Shown here piece by piece: positions 1-6,288 of a stretch of 6,425 bases of DNA (the first letter of the stretch is position 1; each line of letters starts with the position of its first letter). Location of the stretch: the NCBI GenBank assembly GCA_017501125.1, contig JAFVXN010000173.1, forward strand, positions 1 through 6,425. The letters run 5' to 3'. This DNA comes from Clostridia bacterium (lineage in GTDB: Bacteria > Bacillota > Clostridia > Christensenellales > Borkfalkiaceae). A program made the position numbers and the translations under genes. The notes under the pieces were generated by a model. That model ran no database searches. It saw only the letters and a list, made by a program, of their open reading frames with translations, and was not told where the DNA came from.

Positions 1-1
1 A

Positions 2-112
2 ATGCCATTGCAGTCAGTCTACGCCTCCTCGACCTTTAGATTCCGCGTCGTCAAAATTAAAGAGACGGTCAAAAAAGAAGAAGCCGTCTCCCTTTACGAG
101 GTGTTGCCATGA
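2..112 (+). CDS. 3' end of an unidentified upstream gene (partial)
   Basis: A reading frame is open from the window edge to a TGA at 110-112, giving 36 residues that end in SLYEVLP. The TGA overlaps the ispDF ATG as ATGA, the usual arrangement of translationally coupled genes. The in-frame ATG at position 2 is at the edge, so this is more likely the tail of a longer gene than a complete small one. The final stretch, FRFR followed by a Lys/Glu-rich segment and LYEVL, faintly resembles the C-terminal strand of class III nucleotide cyclase domains, which often end in a KGxxEPVxVYE-type motif. The glycine of that motif is absent, so this is only a weak hint and no function is assigned. Confidence 0.6.
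   Translation: MPLQSVYASSTFRFRVVKIKETVKKEEAVSLYEVLP
62..90 (+). other. Possible hairpin just before ispDF
   Basis: GAGACGG (62-68) and CCGTCTC (84-90) form a perfect 7-bp stem, extendable by one T-G pair, around a purine-rich A/G loop. It lies inside the tail of the upstream gene, 8 nt before the ispDF ribosome binding site. No T-run follows, so it is not a terminator. It may be a chance inverted repeat or may affect coupling or mRNA processing. Confidence 0.3.
98..103 (+). promoter_or_regulatory. Ribosome binding site of ispDF
   Basis: GAGGTG lies 5 nt before the ATG at 109 and supports that start. It sits inside the coding end of the upstream gene, consistent with coupled translation. Confidence 0.75.
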
Positions 113-1236
113 GTAGACCTACCCTTTCCTTCGTCGTGTGCGCCGCGGGTGTGGGCGCGCGGACGGGCTTTTCTAAAAATAAGTTGCTCGTACCTTTTCA
201 AGGCGAGTGCGCGCTGGTCAGGCTGATCGCCAAACTGCAAGCCCCTATCGTCGACGAAATTATATTGTCCGTGCACGCGCGCGACGTGGAAGAAATCAAA
301 AATCTTTGCCGTCCCTACGACAAAATTAAAATCGTCTTAGGGGGCGAGACGCGTAGTCAATCGGTGTATAACGCCCTGAACGTAGCGACGGGCGAAGTCG
401 TCCTTATCCACGACGGGGCGCGCCCTTTCGTCGATATGCAGACGATAGAGGAATGCTATCAAAGCGTCCTTACCTACGGTAGCGGTATCTGCGCAATCCC
501 TGCCTCGGATACGGTGGCTATCGCAAGAGGCGAGGAGATAGAAAGTTTCCCTAATAGGAGCGACTGCTACCTCGTCCAAACGCCACAAGGGTTCTTCTTA
601 AAGGACGTCAAGGCGGCGTACGAGAAAGCCTTTTTAGAGGGCAAAGACGAGTTTACGGACGACTCCTCCCTGTACGCTGCGTACGCGCAAAAACCCCGCC
701 TTTGCAGGGGCGCAAAGAGCAATATCAAACTCACCTTTGCCGAGGACTTTTTAACCCCTACGCGCGTAGGATTCGGCGTGGATACGCACGCCTTTGGCAA
801 GGAACAAGATTACGTCGTCTTGGGAGGCGTAAAAATCCCGAGCGAGACGGGGCTTATCGCACACAGCGACGGCGACGTCCTCTTGCACGCCGTGATGGAC
901 GCCCTGCTCTCCGCCGTGGGGCTTAGGGATATCGGCTACTATTTTCCCGACAGCGATATGCGCTATAAGGGGGCGGATTCTTCCCTGCTCACCCAAAAGG
1001 TGGTAGGCATGGTCAAGGAAAACGGCTACTGCGTGCACAATATCTCCATCGCTATACAGGCGGAAAAGCCACGCCTTGCCAAATATATCGACGAAATGAG
1101 AAAAGCCGTCGCTACCCTTTTGGAGGTGAACGTAGACGCCGTGGATATCAGCGCTGGCACCAACGAAGGGTTGGGCTACGTAGGCGAAGGCAAAGGCATC
1201 ACGGTACAGGCGTATGCGTCCTTGCGGACGCGGTGA
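109..1236 (+). CDS. ispDF: Bifunctional IspD/IspF enzyme of the MEP pathway
   Basis: A 375-aa fusion catalysing two non-consecutive steps of cytoplasmic isoprenoid precursor synthesis. The IspD half makes CDP-methylerythritol from MEP and CTP; the IspF half makes the cyclic diphosphate MEcPP and releases CMP. The intervening kinase IspE is not in the window. IspD half (about 1-217): AAGVGAR at 12-18 with Lys 23/25, GGETRSQSV at 78-86, HDGARP at 101-106, QTPQGF at 157-162, TDD at 183-185, NIKLT at 205-209. IspF half (about 218-375): metal ligands D225, H227 and H260 within HSDGDVLLH, DIG at 274-276, FPDSD at 279-283, GTNEGLG at 350-356. Oddities: aligned by eye to E. coli IspF, K130, T132 and R142 correspond here to S348, G350 and E360, while T133 and E135 are kept (T351, E353). 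There is almost no linker. IspDF fusions are known from Alpha- and Epsilonproteobacteria and occur elsewhere. Identity is secure; full IspF activity is inferred. Confidence 0.95.
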   Translation: MSRPTLSFVVCAAGVGARTGFSKNKLLVPFQGECALVRLIAKLQAPIVDEIILSVHARDVEEIKNLCRPYDKIKIVLGGETRSQSVYNALNVATGEVVLIHDGARPFVDMQTIEECYQSVLTYGSGICAIPASDTVAIARGEEIESFPNRSDCYLVQTPQGFFLKDVKAAYEKAFLEGKDEFTDDSSLYAAYAQKPRLCRGAKSNIKLTFAEDFLTPTRVGFGVDTHAFGKEQDYVVLGGVKIPSETGLIAHSDGDVLLHAVMDALLSAVGLRDIGYYFPDSDMRYKGADSSLLTQKVVGMVKENGYCVHNISIAIQAEKPRLAKYIDEMRKAVATLLEVNVDAVDISAGTNEGLGYVGEGKGITVQAYASLRTR

Positions 1237-1292
1237 TATACGCCTTCGACGGGTGATATCTTGCCCTTGGCAAGGTTGCGGCTACAATATAA

Positions 1293-1321
1293 AAAAACCG
1301 TTGCATCACGCAACGGTTTTT
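1293..1321. terminator. Bidirectional intrinsic terminator between convergent operons
   Basis: CCGTTGC (1298-1304) pairs perfectly with GCAACGG (1310-1316) around the 5-nt loop ATCAC. A run of A precedes the stem and a run of T follows it, so both strands read as stem-loop plus U-tract. It lies 57 nt after the ispDF stop and 26 nt past the stop of the last minus-strand gene, so it can end both transcripts. The rest of the 1237-1346 gap holds only a short inverted repeat (CTTGCC/GGCAAG, 1260-1274) and an A/T stem at 1333-1350. Confidence 0.9.
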
Positions 1322-1346
1322 CTTTTGTCTTTATAATCTAAAAAGA

Positions 1347-1514
1347 TTATTTTTTCTTGGGAGGGTGAAGGTCCCAACTGGGGAAACCTTTTGCAAACCC
1401 TTCCAAATCTTCCGTGAAAGTTTCTTCTTCCTTGTTGGTCATCTCTGCAAATTCTGCAGCCATATCGCCCAAATCAAGGTCTTCTGCCAAGTCGTTCAAC
1501 AATTCATCACTCAT
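1347..1514 (-). CDS. 55-aa acidic small protein, function unknown
   Basis: A complete 55-codon frame starting MSDELLNDLAEDL and ending in a TAA at 1349-1347. The start overlaps the end of the 627-aa gene as ATGAGTGA, and a perfect AGGAGG sits 9 nt before the ATG, so translation is well supported despite the small size. The first 40 or so residues are rich in Asp, Glu, Leu and Ala and look helical. The tail changes character: FPSWDLHPP followed by three lysines, which looks like a short conserved peptide motif rather than random sequence. It has no membrane helix, no signal peptide and no cysteine. As last gene of the operon it may be an adaptor or regulator of the membrane proteins before it (inference). 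I do not recognise the family. Confidence 0.8.
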   Translation of the reverse strand: MSDELLNDLAEDLDLGDMAAEFAEMTNKEEETFTEDLEGFAKGFPSWDLHPPKKK

Positions 1515-3390
1515 TTTCTTCTTCCTCCTGTTCAGTTTCAGCCTCTACGGATTCCGTAGCCTCGGGAGCCGCCTCTTCAGCGACCTCGGGAGCGACTTCT
1601 TCAGCCGCCTCTTCGATTGCGGCAGGTGCCTCAACGAAGTCCTCTTCGAAGAGTTTCGTGGAGTTCACGTTGCCTTCGAATTCTGCTACCATCGCGTTGA
1701 TTCTAACCCTTGCGTTCAAAGCGATATCGAGCAATTTAAGTTTCTTTGCTTTCGCGTCGTCGTAGTAGTTAGCAAGAGCAGCCTTGTCTTGTTTGTTCTT
1801 CTTCATACCACCGACTACGCCGATAAGCAAGAAGAGAATTGCGCCGATCAATGCAAATATACCAAAAACAACACCGACTGCACCGAAATCAGTCGTACCA
1901 CCGAGGATAAAGAAAAGAATGGCAAGTGCAGCAAAAATACCAGCAAATACGCCTGCCGTGATAACGTTCTTGTTCGTGACCATGGCTACGCTGGCAGATT
2001 TTGCAACGTCGTAGTTTTTCGCCACATCGTTCTTCAAAGCCTCGCGGTTTTCCGCATTCTTGGTCTTGCCCGACCAAGCGAAGGCAGAACCTTGCACTTT
2101 ACGAACTTTTACGCCACCTTCTTGCAATTTCAAAGTGATCTCTTCGGGATATACTTCCTTCTTTTCGGTGACGAATCTTTCGTATGCAGGTTGTATGTAG
2201 CCTTTGAGCAATTTAACCGCCGTCTTCTTAGCAGAGATAGCCTGCATATCCTCTCTCTCGCCTCTTACCGTAATGGAATCGGAAAGACGCTTTGCAAAGT
2301 CTACGGGAGGGTCGAAACGACGTCTTTCTTCATCTGCAATCAACTTGTTGGCAAGATCTTCATTACCTCTCGTCTCTTTGACGACGGTGAAGAATCTTTC
2401 TTCCTTACGGAGAGGAGCCTCGTCTTCTTCGTAGCCTTCGACGAGTTTACGAAGTTGCTTATCGATTTCGTTGACGAGTTCTTCAGGGTCAACCTGTGCA
2501 AGCAAGATGTCGTTGAAACTTGCCCTGATACCTTGTGCCCTGTCTACAGCAACGATTCTGCTTACGTACGTCTCCATTCTGCCAGCCTCGGGAGAGAGTG
2601 CCTTGAGGACGTCGTAATCGCCACCCAACGAAGGGTTGCCTGCCGTGATACGGGCAAAGTATGCTTCCCAGTATGCCTCTTGTTCCTGCGTGAAGTTGGG
2701 ATTGTTCTTCTTCAACATATCCATCCAGTGGTTGATATGTTCTACGCAGACGTTGTCCTTATCTTCGCCGAAGACGCCGTTGGAGTATGCGTCGATGTAG
2801 GCGATGATACTCTTCTTCATCTTCTTGGGATCCTGCATAGCGAAGTATCTACCGAGCCACTCGAAGCAGGTATCCGTCCTTTGTGCACGACGGCAGACCA
2901 ACGCAAAGAGCAAACTGGTCTTTTCGTCGTCTCTCTTGACAGCCTCTACGATTGCGCGTTTTTCAAGGCTCTCGTTGTTGGAGATCCACGCCGCCAACGC
3001 AATCAAGCAGGGAGCGAGCCAGTATTTGGGTGCGGAGATCATCAATTCCTCCGTACATCTCGAGATCGTGCTCTCGTGGATAAGGCTAAGGTCAGATGCG
3101 TCCAAGATACCGAGCATATTTTCTCTGACGAGTTTATGCGTGCCGAACTTGTCGTCGAGTTCCTGACGGACACGGATGATTTCGGTGATAGCACGTTGCA
3201 ATGCAGCGGCGAATCTTTGTTCTCTTCTCATGTCGTCGACTTCTTTTTTCAGTGCGTCCAATCGACCGTTAGTTCTTTCTACCTCATCTTCAAGATTGTT
3301 TACCGCTCTTGTAATGGGGCCAAGTGCCGCTTCGACACCACGTGCAATATCAGCGTAATTTATGTTTACATATACACTACCTTCTGACAT
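1507..3390 (-). CDS. Coiled-coil protein with two-helix membrane hairpin and acidic tail
   Basis: A 627-aa protein of unknown family and fourth gene of the operon. Visible parts: a short N-terminal region (1-24); a heptad-like charged coiled coil (about 25-82); a long mainly helical soluble body (about 85-400) with several aromatic-rich segments; a possible small strand-containing region (about 415-440, LKLQEGGVKVRKV); two closely spaced membrane helices (about 475-497 and 503-527) with Lys-rich ends at both sides; a charged helical stretch (about 530-575); and a low-complexity Ala/Glu/Pro tail (587-627) ending QEEEENE. The short loop between the helices and Lys residues on both flanks suggest a hairpin with both large domains in the cytoplasm. 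No catalytic motif or metal site was found. The start at 3390 is fixed by AGGAGG 10 nt upstream; only 3 nt separate it from the previous stop. Among sense codons, TTA, CTA and TCA appear only once (Ser2), unlike ispDF. Confidence 0.9.
   Translation of the reverse strand: MSEGSVYVNINYADIARGVEAALGPITRAVNNLEDEVERTNGRLDALKKEVDDMRREQRFAAALQRAITEIIRVRQELDDKFGTHKLVRENMLGILDASDLSLIHESTISRCTEELMISAPKYWLAPCLIALAAWISNNESLEKRAIVEAVKRDDEKTSLLFALVCRRAQRTDTCFEWLGRYFAMQDPKKMKKSIIAYIDAYSNGVFGEDKDNVCVEHINHWMDMLKKNNPNFTQEQEAYWEAYFARITAGNPSLGGDYDVLKALSPEAGRMETYVSRIVAVDRAQGIRASFNDILLAQVDPEELVNEIDKQLRKLVEGYEEDEAPLRKEERFFTVVKETRGNEDLANKLIADEERRRFDPPVDFAKRLSDSITVRGEREDMQAISAKKTAVKLLKGYIQPAYERFVTEKKEVYPEEITLKLQEGGVKVRKVQGSAFAWSGKTKNAENREALKNDVAKNYDVAKSASVAMVTNKNVITAGVFAGIFAALAILFFILGGTTDFGAVGVVFGIFALIGAILFLLIGVVGGMKKNKQDKAALANYYDDAKAKKLKLLDIALNARVRINAMVAEFEGNVNSTKLFEEDFVEAPAAIEEAAEEVAPEVAEEAAPEATESVEAETEQEEEENE
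1524..1529 (-). promoter_or_regulatory. Ribosome binding site of the 55-aa gene
   Basis: AGGAGG on the minus strand, 9 nt before the ATG at 1514, embedded in the Glu-rich codons at the end of the 627-aa gene. It is the main reason to accept the small frame as a gene. Confidence 0.8.
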
Positions 3391-3393
3391 TTT

Positions 3394-4209
3394 TTAGTTT
3401 CCTCCTTCGTTCATCTTGTTGATGAAATCTTGTTTTTTATTCAAGAACGCGCCTTTGAATTTTGCGCGCATCTTGTCGTCTTGGATGCTGTCGAACACTT
3501 GTCCAACCTGTTCGACGTAAGTATCGTAAAAGCGTTGCGTCTTCGTCTTTAAGAAGAAGTTGTCGTTGACGTAGGGAGAATCGGGATTCTTCTCTATGCA
3601 CACGTACAACGCGTACCATACTTTTGCCATGTTGCCTTGCGCAGAAATGCCCTTGTACGTCTCCCATATCTTGGGCGTGCACCAGTTGACGTTGCTACGC
3701 TTCATCACGATATAGGGAGAGAATGCGTCCGCAAACGCCGCCACGCCTTGAGGGTCGTTAGCGAGCATACTGGACAAAATTTGTTCCTCGTAGTCGCCCA
3801 AGTGAGGGGCGCCTGCTATCAACAATTCCTTGAGTGCCTCCAACTCCTCTTCGTCGAATTCCAACGTGGGGAGGGTTTCGTTGAAGAGTTTGTCAAGGTT
3901 TGCCCTCGTCCTCGGCTCGCCCGTGAAGGCTTTGCAATATGCGATAACGAAGAGTGCCGCCGCGTTGTCCACAGCCGTCATCAAAATCGTCTCTGCCGCC
4001 CTATACGCACTGGTAAAGTTCTTATCTTTGAAGAAATTGACCACGCTGCCGAGTTTTGCCAACACGCCCGTGGACGAGTTGAGCGTGCGCCTAGGGAAAT
4101 ATCTGTCCTTTCTACACGAGGGGCATTTACCTATCCTCGTCTTAAAGTCTATCCTGTCCGCAGGGATTGCGTCGCCGCAACCTGGACACTTATAGGATTC
4201 GCCTTCCAT
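3394..4209 (-). CDS. N-terminal zinc-ribbon protein with all-helical body
   Basis: A 271-aa soluble protein of unknown family and third gene of the operon. It opens with a zinc ribbon: C8-P-G-C11 and C29-P-S-C32, followed by a basic Arg/Lys patch (residues 33-41). The rest (about 45-271) looks alpha-helical, and residues about 65-110 resemble TPR-like helical pairs (AYRAAETIL, AALFVIAYCKAF). No membrane helix or signal peptide is seen. A GTG codon at 4212 directly precedes the ATG at 4209; I chose the ATG because AGGAGG ends 5 nt before it but only 2 nt before the GTG. The zinc ribbon echoes the three at the C-terminus of the SPFH protein, suggesting a common complex (inference). In B. subtilis YdjG also carries N-terminal zinc ribbons beside an SPFH partner, but YdjG has membrane helices, so this is an analogy and not a homology claim. 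Confidence 0.88.
   Translation of the reverse strand: MEGESYKCPGCGDAIPADRIDFKTRIGKCPSCRKDRYFPRRTLNSSTGVLAKLGSVVNFFKDKNFTSAYRAAETILMTAVDNAAALFVIAYCKAFTGEPRTRANLDKLFNETLPTLEFDEEELEALKELLIAGAPHLGDYEEQILSSMLANDPQGVAAFADAFSPYIVMKRSNVNWCTPKIWETYKGISAQGNMAKVWYALYVCIEKNPDSPYVNDNFFLKTKTQRFYDTYVEQVGQVFDSIQDDKMRAKFKGAFLNKKQDFINKMNEGGN
3401..3406 (-). promoter_or_regulatory. Ribosome binding site of the 627-aa gene
   Basis: AGGAGG on the minus strand, 10 nt before the ATG at 3390. It lies in the last codons (EGGN) of the preceding zinc-ribbon gene, so the two genes are probably translationally coupled. Confidence 0.8.
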
Positions 4210-4214
4210 CACAG

Positions 4215-4220
4215 CCTCCT
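4215..4220 (-). promoter_or_regulatory. Ribosome binding site deciding the zinc-ribbon gene start
   Basis: AGGAGG on the minus strand lies just after the preceding TAA stop. Spacing is 5 nt to the ATG at 4209 and 2 nt to the adjacent GTG at 4212, favouring the ATG. Confidence 0.75.
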
Positions 4221-4221
4221 A

Positions 4222-4935
4222 TTAGTATCTTTCTTTGTTGGCTTTCAGCAACTCGTTCCTAATTTTCAAGGTGCTGTCGGCGTCGTGGATAGCCTGCAAA
4301 AGGTTCTCTTTGTCTGCACCGCTTGCAATCAAGTCTTCCAACACTTGCAAGCATTGCTCGAACTGTGCCTCAATCTCTGCCGTCGCAGGCACGCCCATAG
4401 GGTCGCTGTATTGCGCCGCATCTTTCAATTTGGTTAAACTTCTCTTTACGTCGGGGTCGGTCACTTTGTAGATTAAGGTGTTAACCTTAAGGGTGTTGAG
4501 TTTTACGACCTTGACCTTCTCTTCAATCTTTTTGTCCGTTGCGGATACGTGGGACGCCGATTTGTAGACGACGACCATACCGATAACGGCAAGAATCAAA
4601 ATGATTACGTTGGGTAAGAACGCCGCTACTTTGTTGTCCGCGCTATAACCGAACGTCATATAACAGATGTTGAGGATAAACGTCACGACCAAATAGATCA
4701 CGGGGACGGAATATACGAGCAACGTACTGCTAACCAACATTCTCTCGTCGCGTTTTGACACTACCGTGACTGCGCCGAAGGCTACGAACGCAAAGAGAAT
4801 AAAGCCGAAGCCCGCCCAGAACATTACGTTGGCTTGGCTAAGATCTTCAGGAATTACCAACGCGCATACGATGAAGATGACCATTACAAGGGCAATAATC
4901 AGCGTACTCGCATATTTTTTCAACATATCTTTCAT
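4222..4935 (-). CDS. Four-helix membrane protein with cytoplasmic helical tail
   Basis: A 237-aa integral membrane protein of unknown family and second gene of the operon. Four hydrophobic segments are visible, at about residues 9-28, 36-60, 68-95 and 103-124, followed by a charged, mainly helical domain (about 130-237) ending KANKERY. The N-terminus (MKDMLKKYAS) is lysine-rich, so both ends should face the cytoplasm. No cysteine pair, catalytic motif or transporter signature was seen. The frame is open 28 codons further upstream to an ATG at 5019, but that would overlap the SPFH gene by 59 nt; AGGAG 7 nt before the ATG at 4935 decides the start. The next gene begins 12 nt after this stop. 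It may anchor the soluble SPFH and zinc-ribbon proteins to the membrane (inference). In position it corresponds to a membrane partner such as YdjH of B. subtilis, but no TPM domain is seen. Confidence 0.9.
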   Translation of the reverse strand: MKDMLKKYASTLIIALVMVIFIVCALVIPEDLSQANVMFWAGFGFILFAFVAFGAVTVVSKRDERMLVSSTLLVYSVPVIYLVVTFILNICYMTFGYSADNKVAAFLPNVIILILAVIGMVVVYKSASHVSATDKKIEEKVKVVKLNTLKVNTLIYKVTDPDVKRSLTKLKDAAQYSDPMGVPATAEIEAQFEQCLQVLEDLIASGADKENLLQAIHDADSTLKIRNELLKANKERY

Positions 4936-4942
4936 AACTTTT

Positions 4943-4947
4943 CTCCT
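4943..4947 (-). promoter_or_regulatory. Ribosome binding site deciding the four-helix protein start
   Basis: AGGAG followed by AA on the minus strand, 7 nt before the ATG at 4935 and 16 nt before the next in-frame ATG (4926). It supports 4935 over both the longer frame from 5019 and the shorter start. Confidence 0.78.
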
Positions 4948-4960
4948 TTTTTTATCTCGA

Positions 4961-6256
4961 TTAGATTTTCGCGCCACATTCGCCACAGAATTTTGCGCCA
5001 GGGGCAAGTTGTGCGCCACAGGAAGGACATACCGTGGGTGCCGCTACCAACGCCGTACCACAAGAGCCGCAGAATTTAGCACCAGGGGCTACCTCTGCGC
5101 CGCATGCGGGACATACGGGTGCCGTCACCATCTTAGCGCCGCAAGAGCCACAGAATTTCGCGCCTGCCGCTACGGGTGCACCGCACGAAGGGCAAAGGGT
5201 CTGAGGGGCTTGCGCCTGTTGTGCCGCGCTGTTGAACGCGGTATTAGCCGCGCCTGCCATCGCACCACCGAACGCGCCACCCATGCCGACGCCCATGCCG
5301 ATACCCATGCCTGCACCCATAAAAGGTGCCATACCGGCAGATTCGTTGCTTGCAGCAGCGCCCATAACGTCGAACGCTCTGCTTTGTTGATAGGAGTAGC
5401 CCAAGCCTTCTTGACGGTATTTTTGCGCCTCCGTATCTTTCATAGACGCAATCTTAGCAGCCTCGGCGCCGACCGTGGTCGTGTACATTGCCGTGTCTGC
5501 CTCCATCATCTCTACCGTACGCTTGTGTTGCAATTGCTCGAACTTCTTATAGTCGTCGTCTCTCAAGCCGATATGCATGAAAGAGAAGTTGTCGAGCGCG
5601 ATACCGTAATCTTCAAAGTAAGGCGTCAACTCGTCTTGCATCGTCTTGGACAGCATCTTAAAGCAGGTGCTCAAATCCAAAAGGCTGATACCTTTCGCGC
5701 GAACCGTGTTGCCCAAGTTGTCGGTTAAGAATTCGACAATCTTTGCCGCCATATCGTCTTCCAACGTCTCTTGGCTATAATATCTCTCCACGCGGTTGTA
5801 GCCCACCATCGTGTTGAAGAATTGATAGGCGTTCTCAATGTGCATAGCAATCCTACCACGCGCTTGTACGCGACCCGTTTCATTGTAATAATTTTGGTCT
5901 CTGATAGGAATCGCCTCGTCCGTGCCGAACGCTACCTGCTGCAACTTGACCTTGTTGACGAAGAAGACTTCGCATTGGTCAAGGTCGTTGTTGAGGAGCG
6001 CAGACGCACCTTCTTTTAACGGGTATCTGCCCGCAGGGAAAGTGTGAATATATTCCCCGTTCTTGAATACGAGCGCCTCTTGCGTAGAACGCACGATTAC
6101 GTAATGATACTTGCTAAGTTTGTCGCCTTCGTACTTATAGACGACTGCTCGTTTTGCCTCAGCGTCCGTGTCAGTCCACTCGATCACGAGCGCATCCGCT
6201 ATGTCGTTAATCTTGCTGACTGGACTAAGTTTTTTGAAAAATTCTTTTAATCCCAT
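4961..6256 (-). CDS. SPFH-domain scaffold protein with three C-terminal zinc ribbons
   Basis: A 431-aa protein and first gene of the operon, of the YdjI-like SPFH type (older label: virion core protein-like). Layout: an N-terminal segment that looks amphipathic (MGLKEFFKKL, 1-10); an SPFH/band-7 fold at about 50-235, with the typical opening VIVRSTQEALVFKNGEYIH and GRYPL and the later YGIALDNFSFMHIGL strand; a charged helix (about 232-290, FEQLQHKRTVEMMEADTA); a Gly/Met/Ala-rich flexible linker (about 300-345); and three zinc ribbons with cysteines 355/358/369/372, 382/385/396/399 and 410/413/424/427. There is no membrane helix, so membrane attachment would be peripheral. SPFH proteins form large oligomers on membranes; the ribbons probably bind partners, as for YdjI in B. 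subtilis, which works with YdjG, YdjH and PspA. The start at 6256 follows GGAGG after 12 nt, and a consensus promoter lies just upstream. Family assignment is firm; the role here is inferred. Confidence 0.9.
   Translation of the reverse strand: MGLKEFFKKLSPVSKINDIADALVIEWTDTDAEAKRAVVYKYEGDKLSKYHYVIVRSTQEALVFKNGEYIHTFPAGRYPLKEGASALLNNDLDQCEVFFVNKVKLQQVAFGTDEAIPIRDQNYYNETGRVQARGRIAMHIENAYQFFNTMVGYNRVERYYSQETLEDDMAAKIVEFLTDNLGNTVRAKGISLLDLSTCFKMLSKTMQDELTPYFEDYGIALDNFSFMHIGLRDDDYKKFEQLQHKRTVEMMEADTAMYTTTVGAEAAKIASMKDTEAQKYRQEGLGYSYQQSRAFDVMGAAASNESAGMAPFMGAGMGIGMGVGMGGAFGGAMAGAANTAFNSAAQQAQAPQTLCPSCGAPVAAGAKFCGSCGAKMVTAPVCPACGAEVAPGAKFCGSCGTALVAAPTVCPSCGAQLAPGAKFCGECGAKI
4976..5194 (-). repeat. 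Three tandem zinc-ribbon modules
   Basis: Three copies of a coding unit with spacing of 81 and 84 bp. Each encodes CPxCGA, a short turn, GAKFCGxCG. All twelve cysteines are intact. The copies also share long stretches at DNA level, such as CAGAATTT in each, which points to internal duplication. Confidence 0.9.
5276..5317 (-). repeat. Gly/Met low-complexity linker repeat
   Basis: An imperfect 9-12 bp repeat (CCCATGCCGA-like on the plus strand) encodes the GAGMGIGMGVGMGG stretch between the SPFH part and the zinc ribbons. Such tracts can vary in length between strains. Confidence 0.65.
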
Positions 6257-6268
6257 AAGATAACAAAT

Positions 6269-6273
6269 CCTCC
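6269..6273 (-). promoter_or_regulatory. Ribosome binding site of the SPFH gene
   Basis: GGAGG on the minus strand, 12 nt before the ATG at 6256, which is at the long end of usual spacing. Its first G is also the last base of the hairpin at 6288-6273. Confidence 0.7.
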
Positions 6274-6288
6274 ATATTTTTCAATATG
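6273..6288 (-). promoter_or_regulatory. Possible 5'-end mRNA hairpin with GAAA loop
   Basis: CATATT and AATATG on the minus strand form a 6-bp stem closed by GAAA, a GNRA-type tetraloop. It would sit at or next to the predicted transcript start and touches the ribosome binding site. The stem is A/U-rich and weak; it could instead be a DNA operator, or chance. Confidence 0.4.

Noticed and set aside
1232..1259. GGTGATAT direct repeat 20 nt apart after ispDF
   Set aside because: An eight-base match in two copies only, with no further structure; chance is sufficient.
1333..1350. ATAATCT-AAAA-AGATTAT hairpin followed by T on the plus strand
   Set aside because: The stem has a single G-C pair and overlaps the stop codon of the 55-aa gene. 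The GC-rich hairpin at 1293-1321 is a far better terminator.
1414..3387. 657-codon open frame on the plus strand opposite the 627-aa gene
   Set aside because: It is the exact-register antisense of a well-supported gene with ribosome binding site, coiled coil and membrane helices. Its translation is Phe/Cys/Val-rich without domain signals, and its openness follows from the sense gene avoiding TTA, CTA and TCA codons.
3637..4437. 266-codon plus-strand open frame
   Set aside because: It is antisense to two operon genes and their junction, has no ribosome binding site of note and no recognisable domain.
4936..5019. 28-residue N-terminal extension of the four-helix protein
   Set aside because: It would overlap the SPFH gene by 59 nt, and the AGGAG at 4943-4947 fits the ATG at 4935. 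The extension translates the complementary phase of the last zinc ribbon.
4766..5728. 320-codon plus-strand open frame across the SPFH gene
   Set aside because: It is antisense to the zinc ribbons; its Arg/Cys/Ala-rich repeats are the complement of the GAKFCGSCG codons. It also crosses a real gene boundary.
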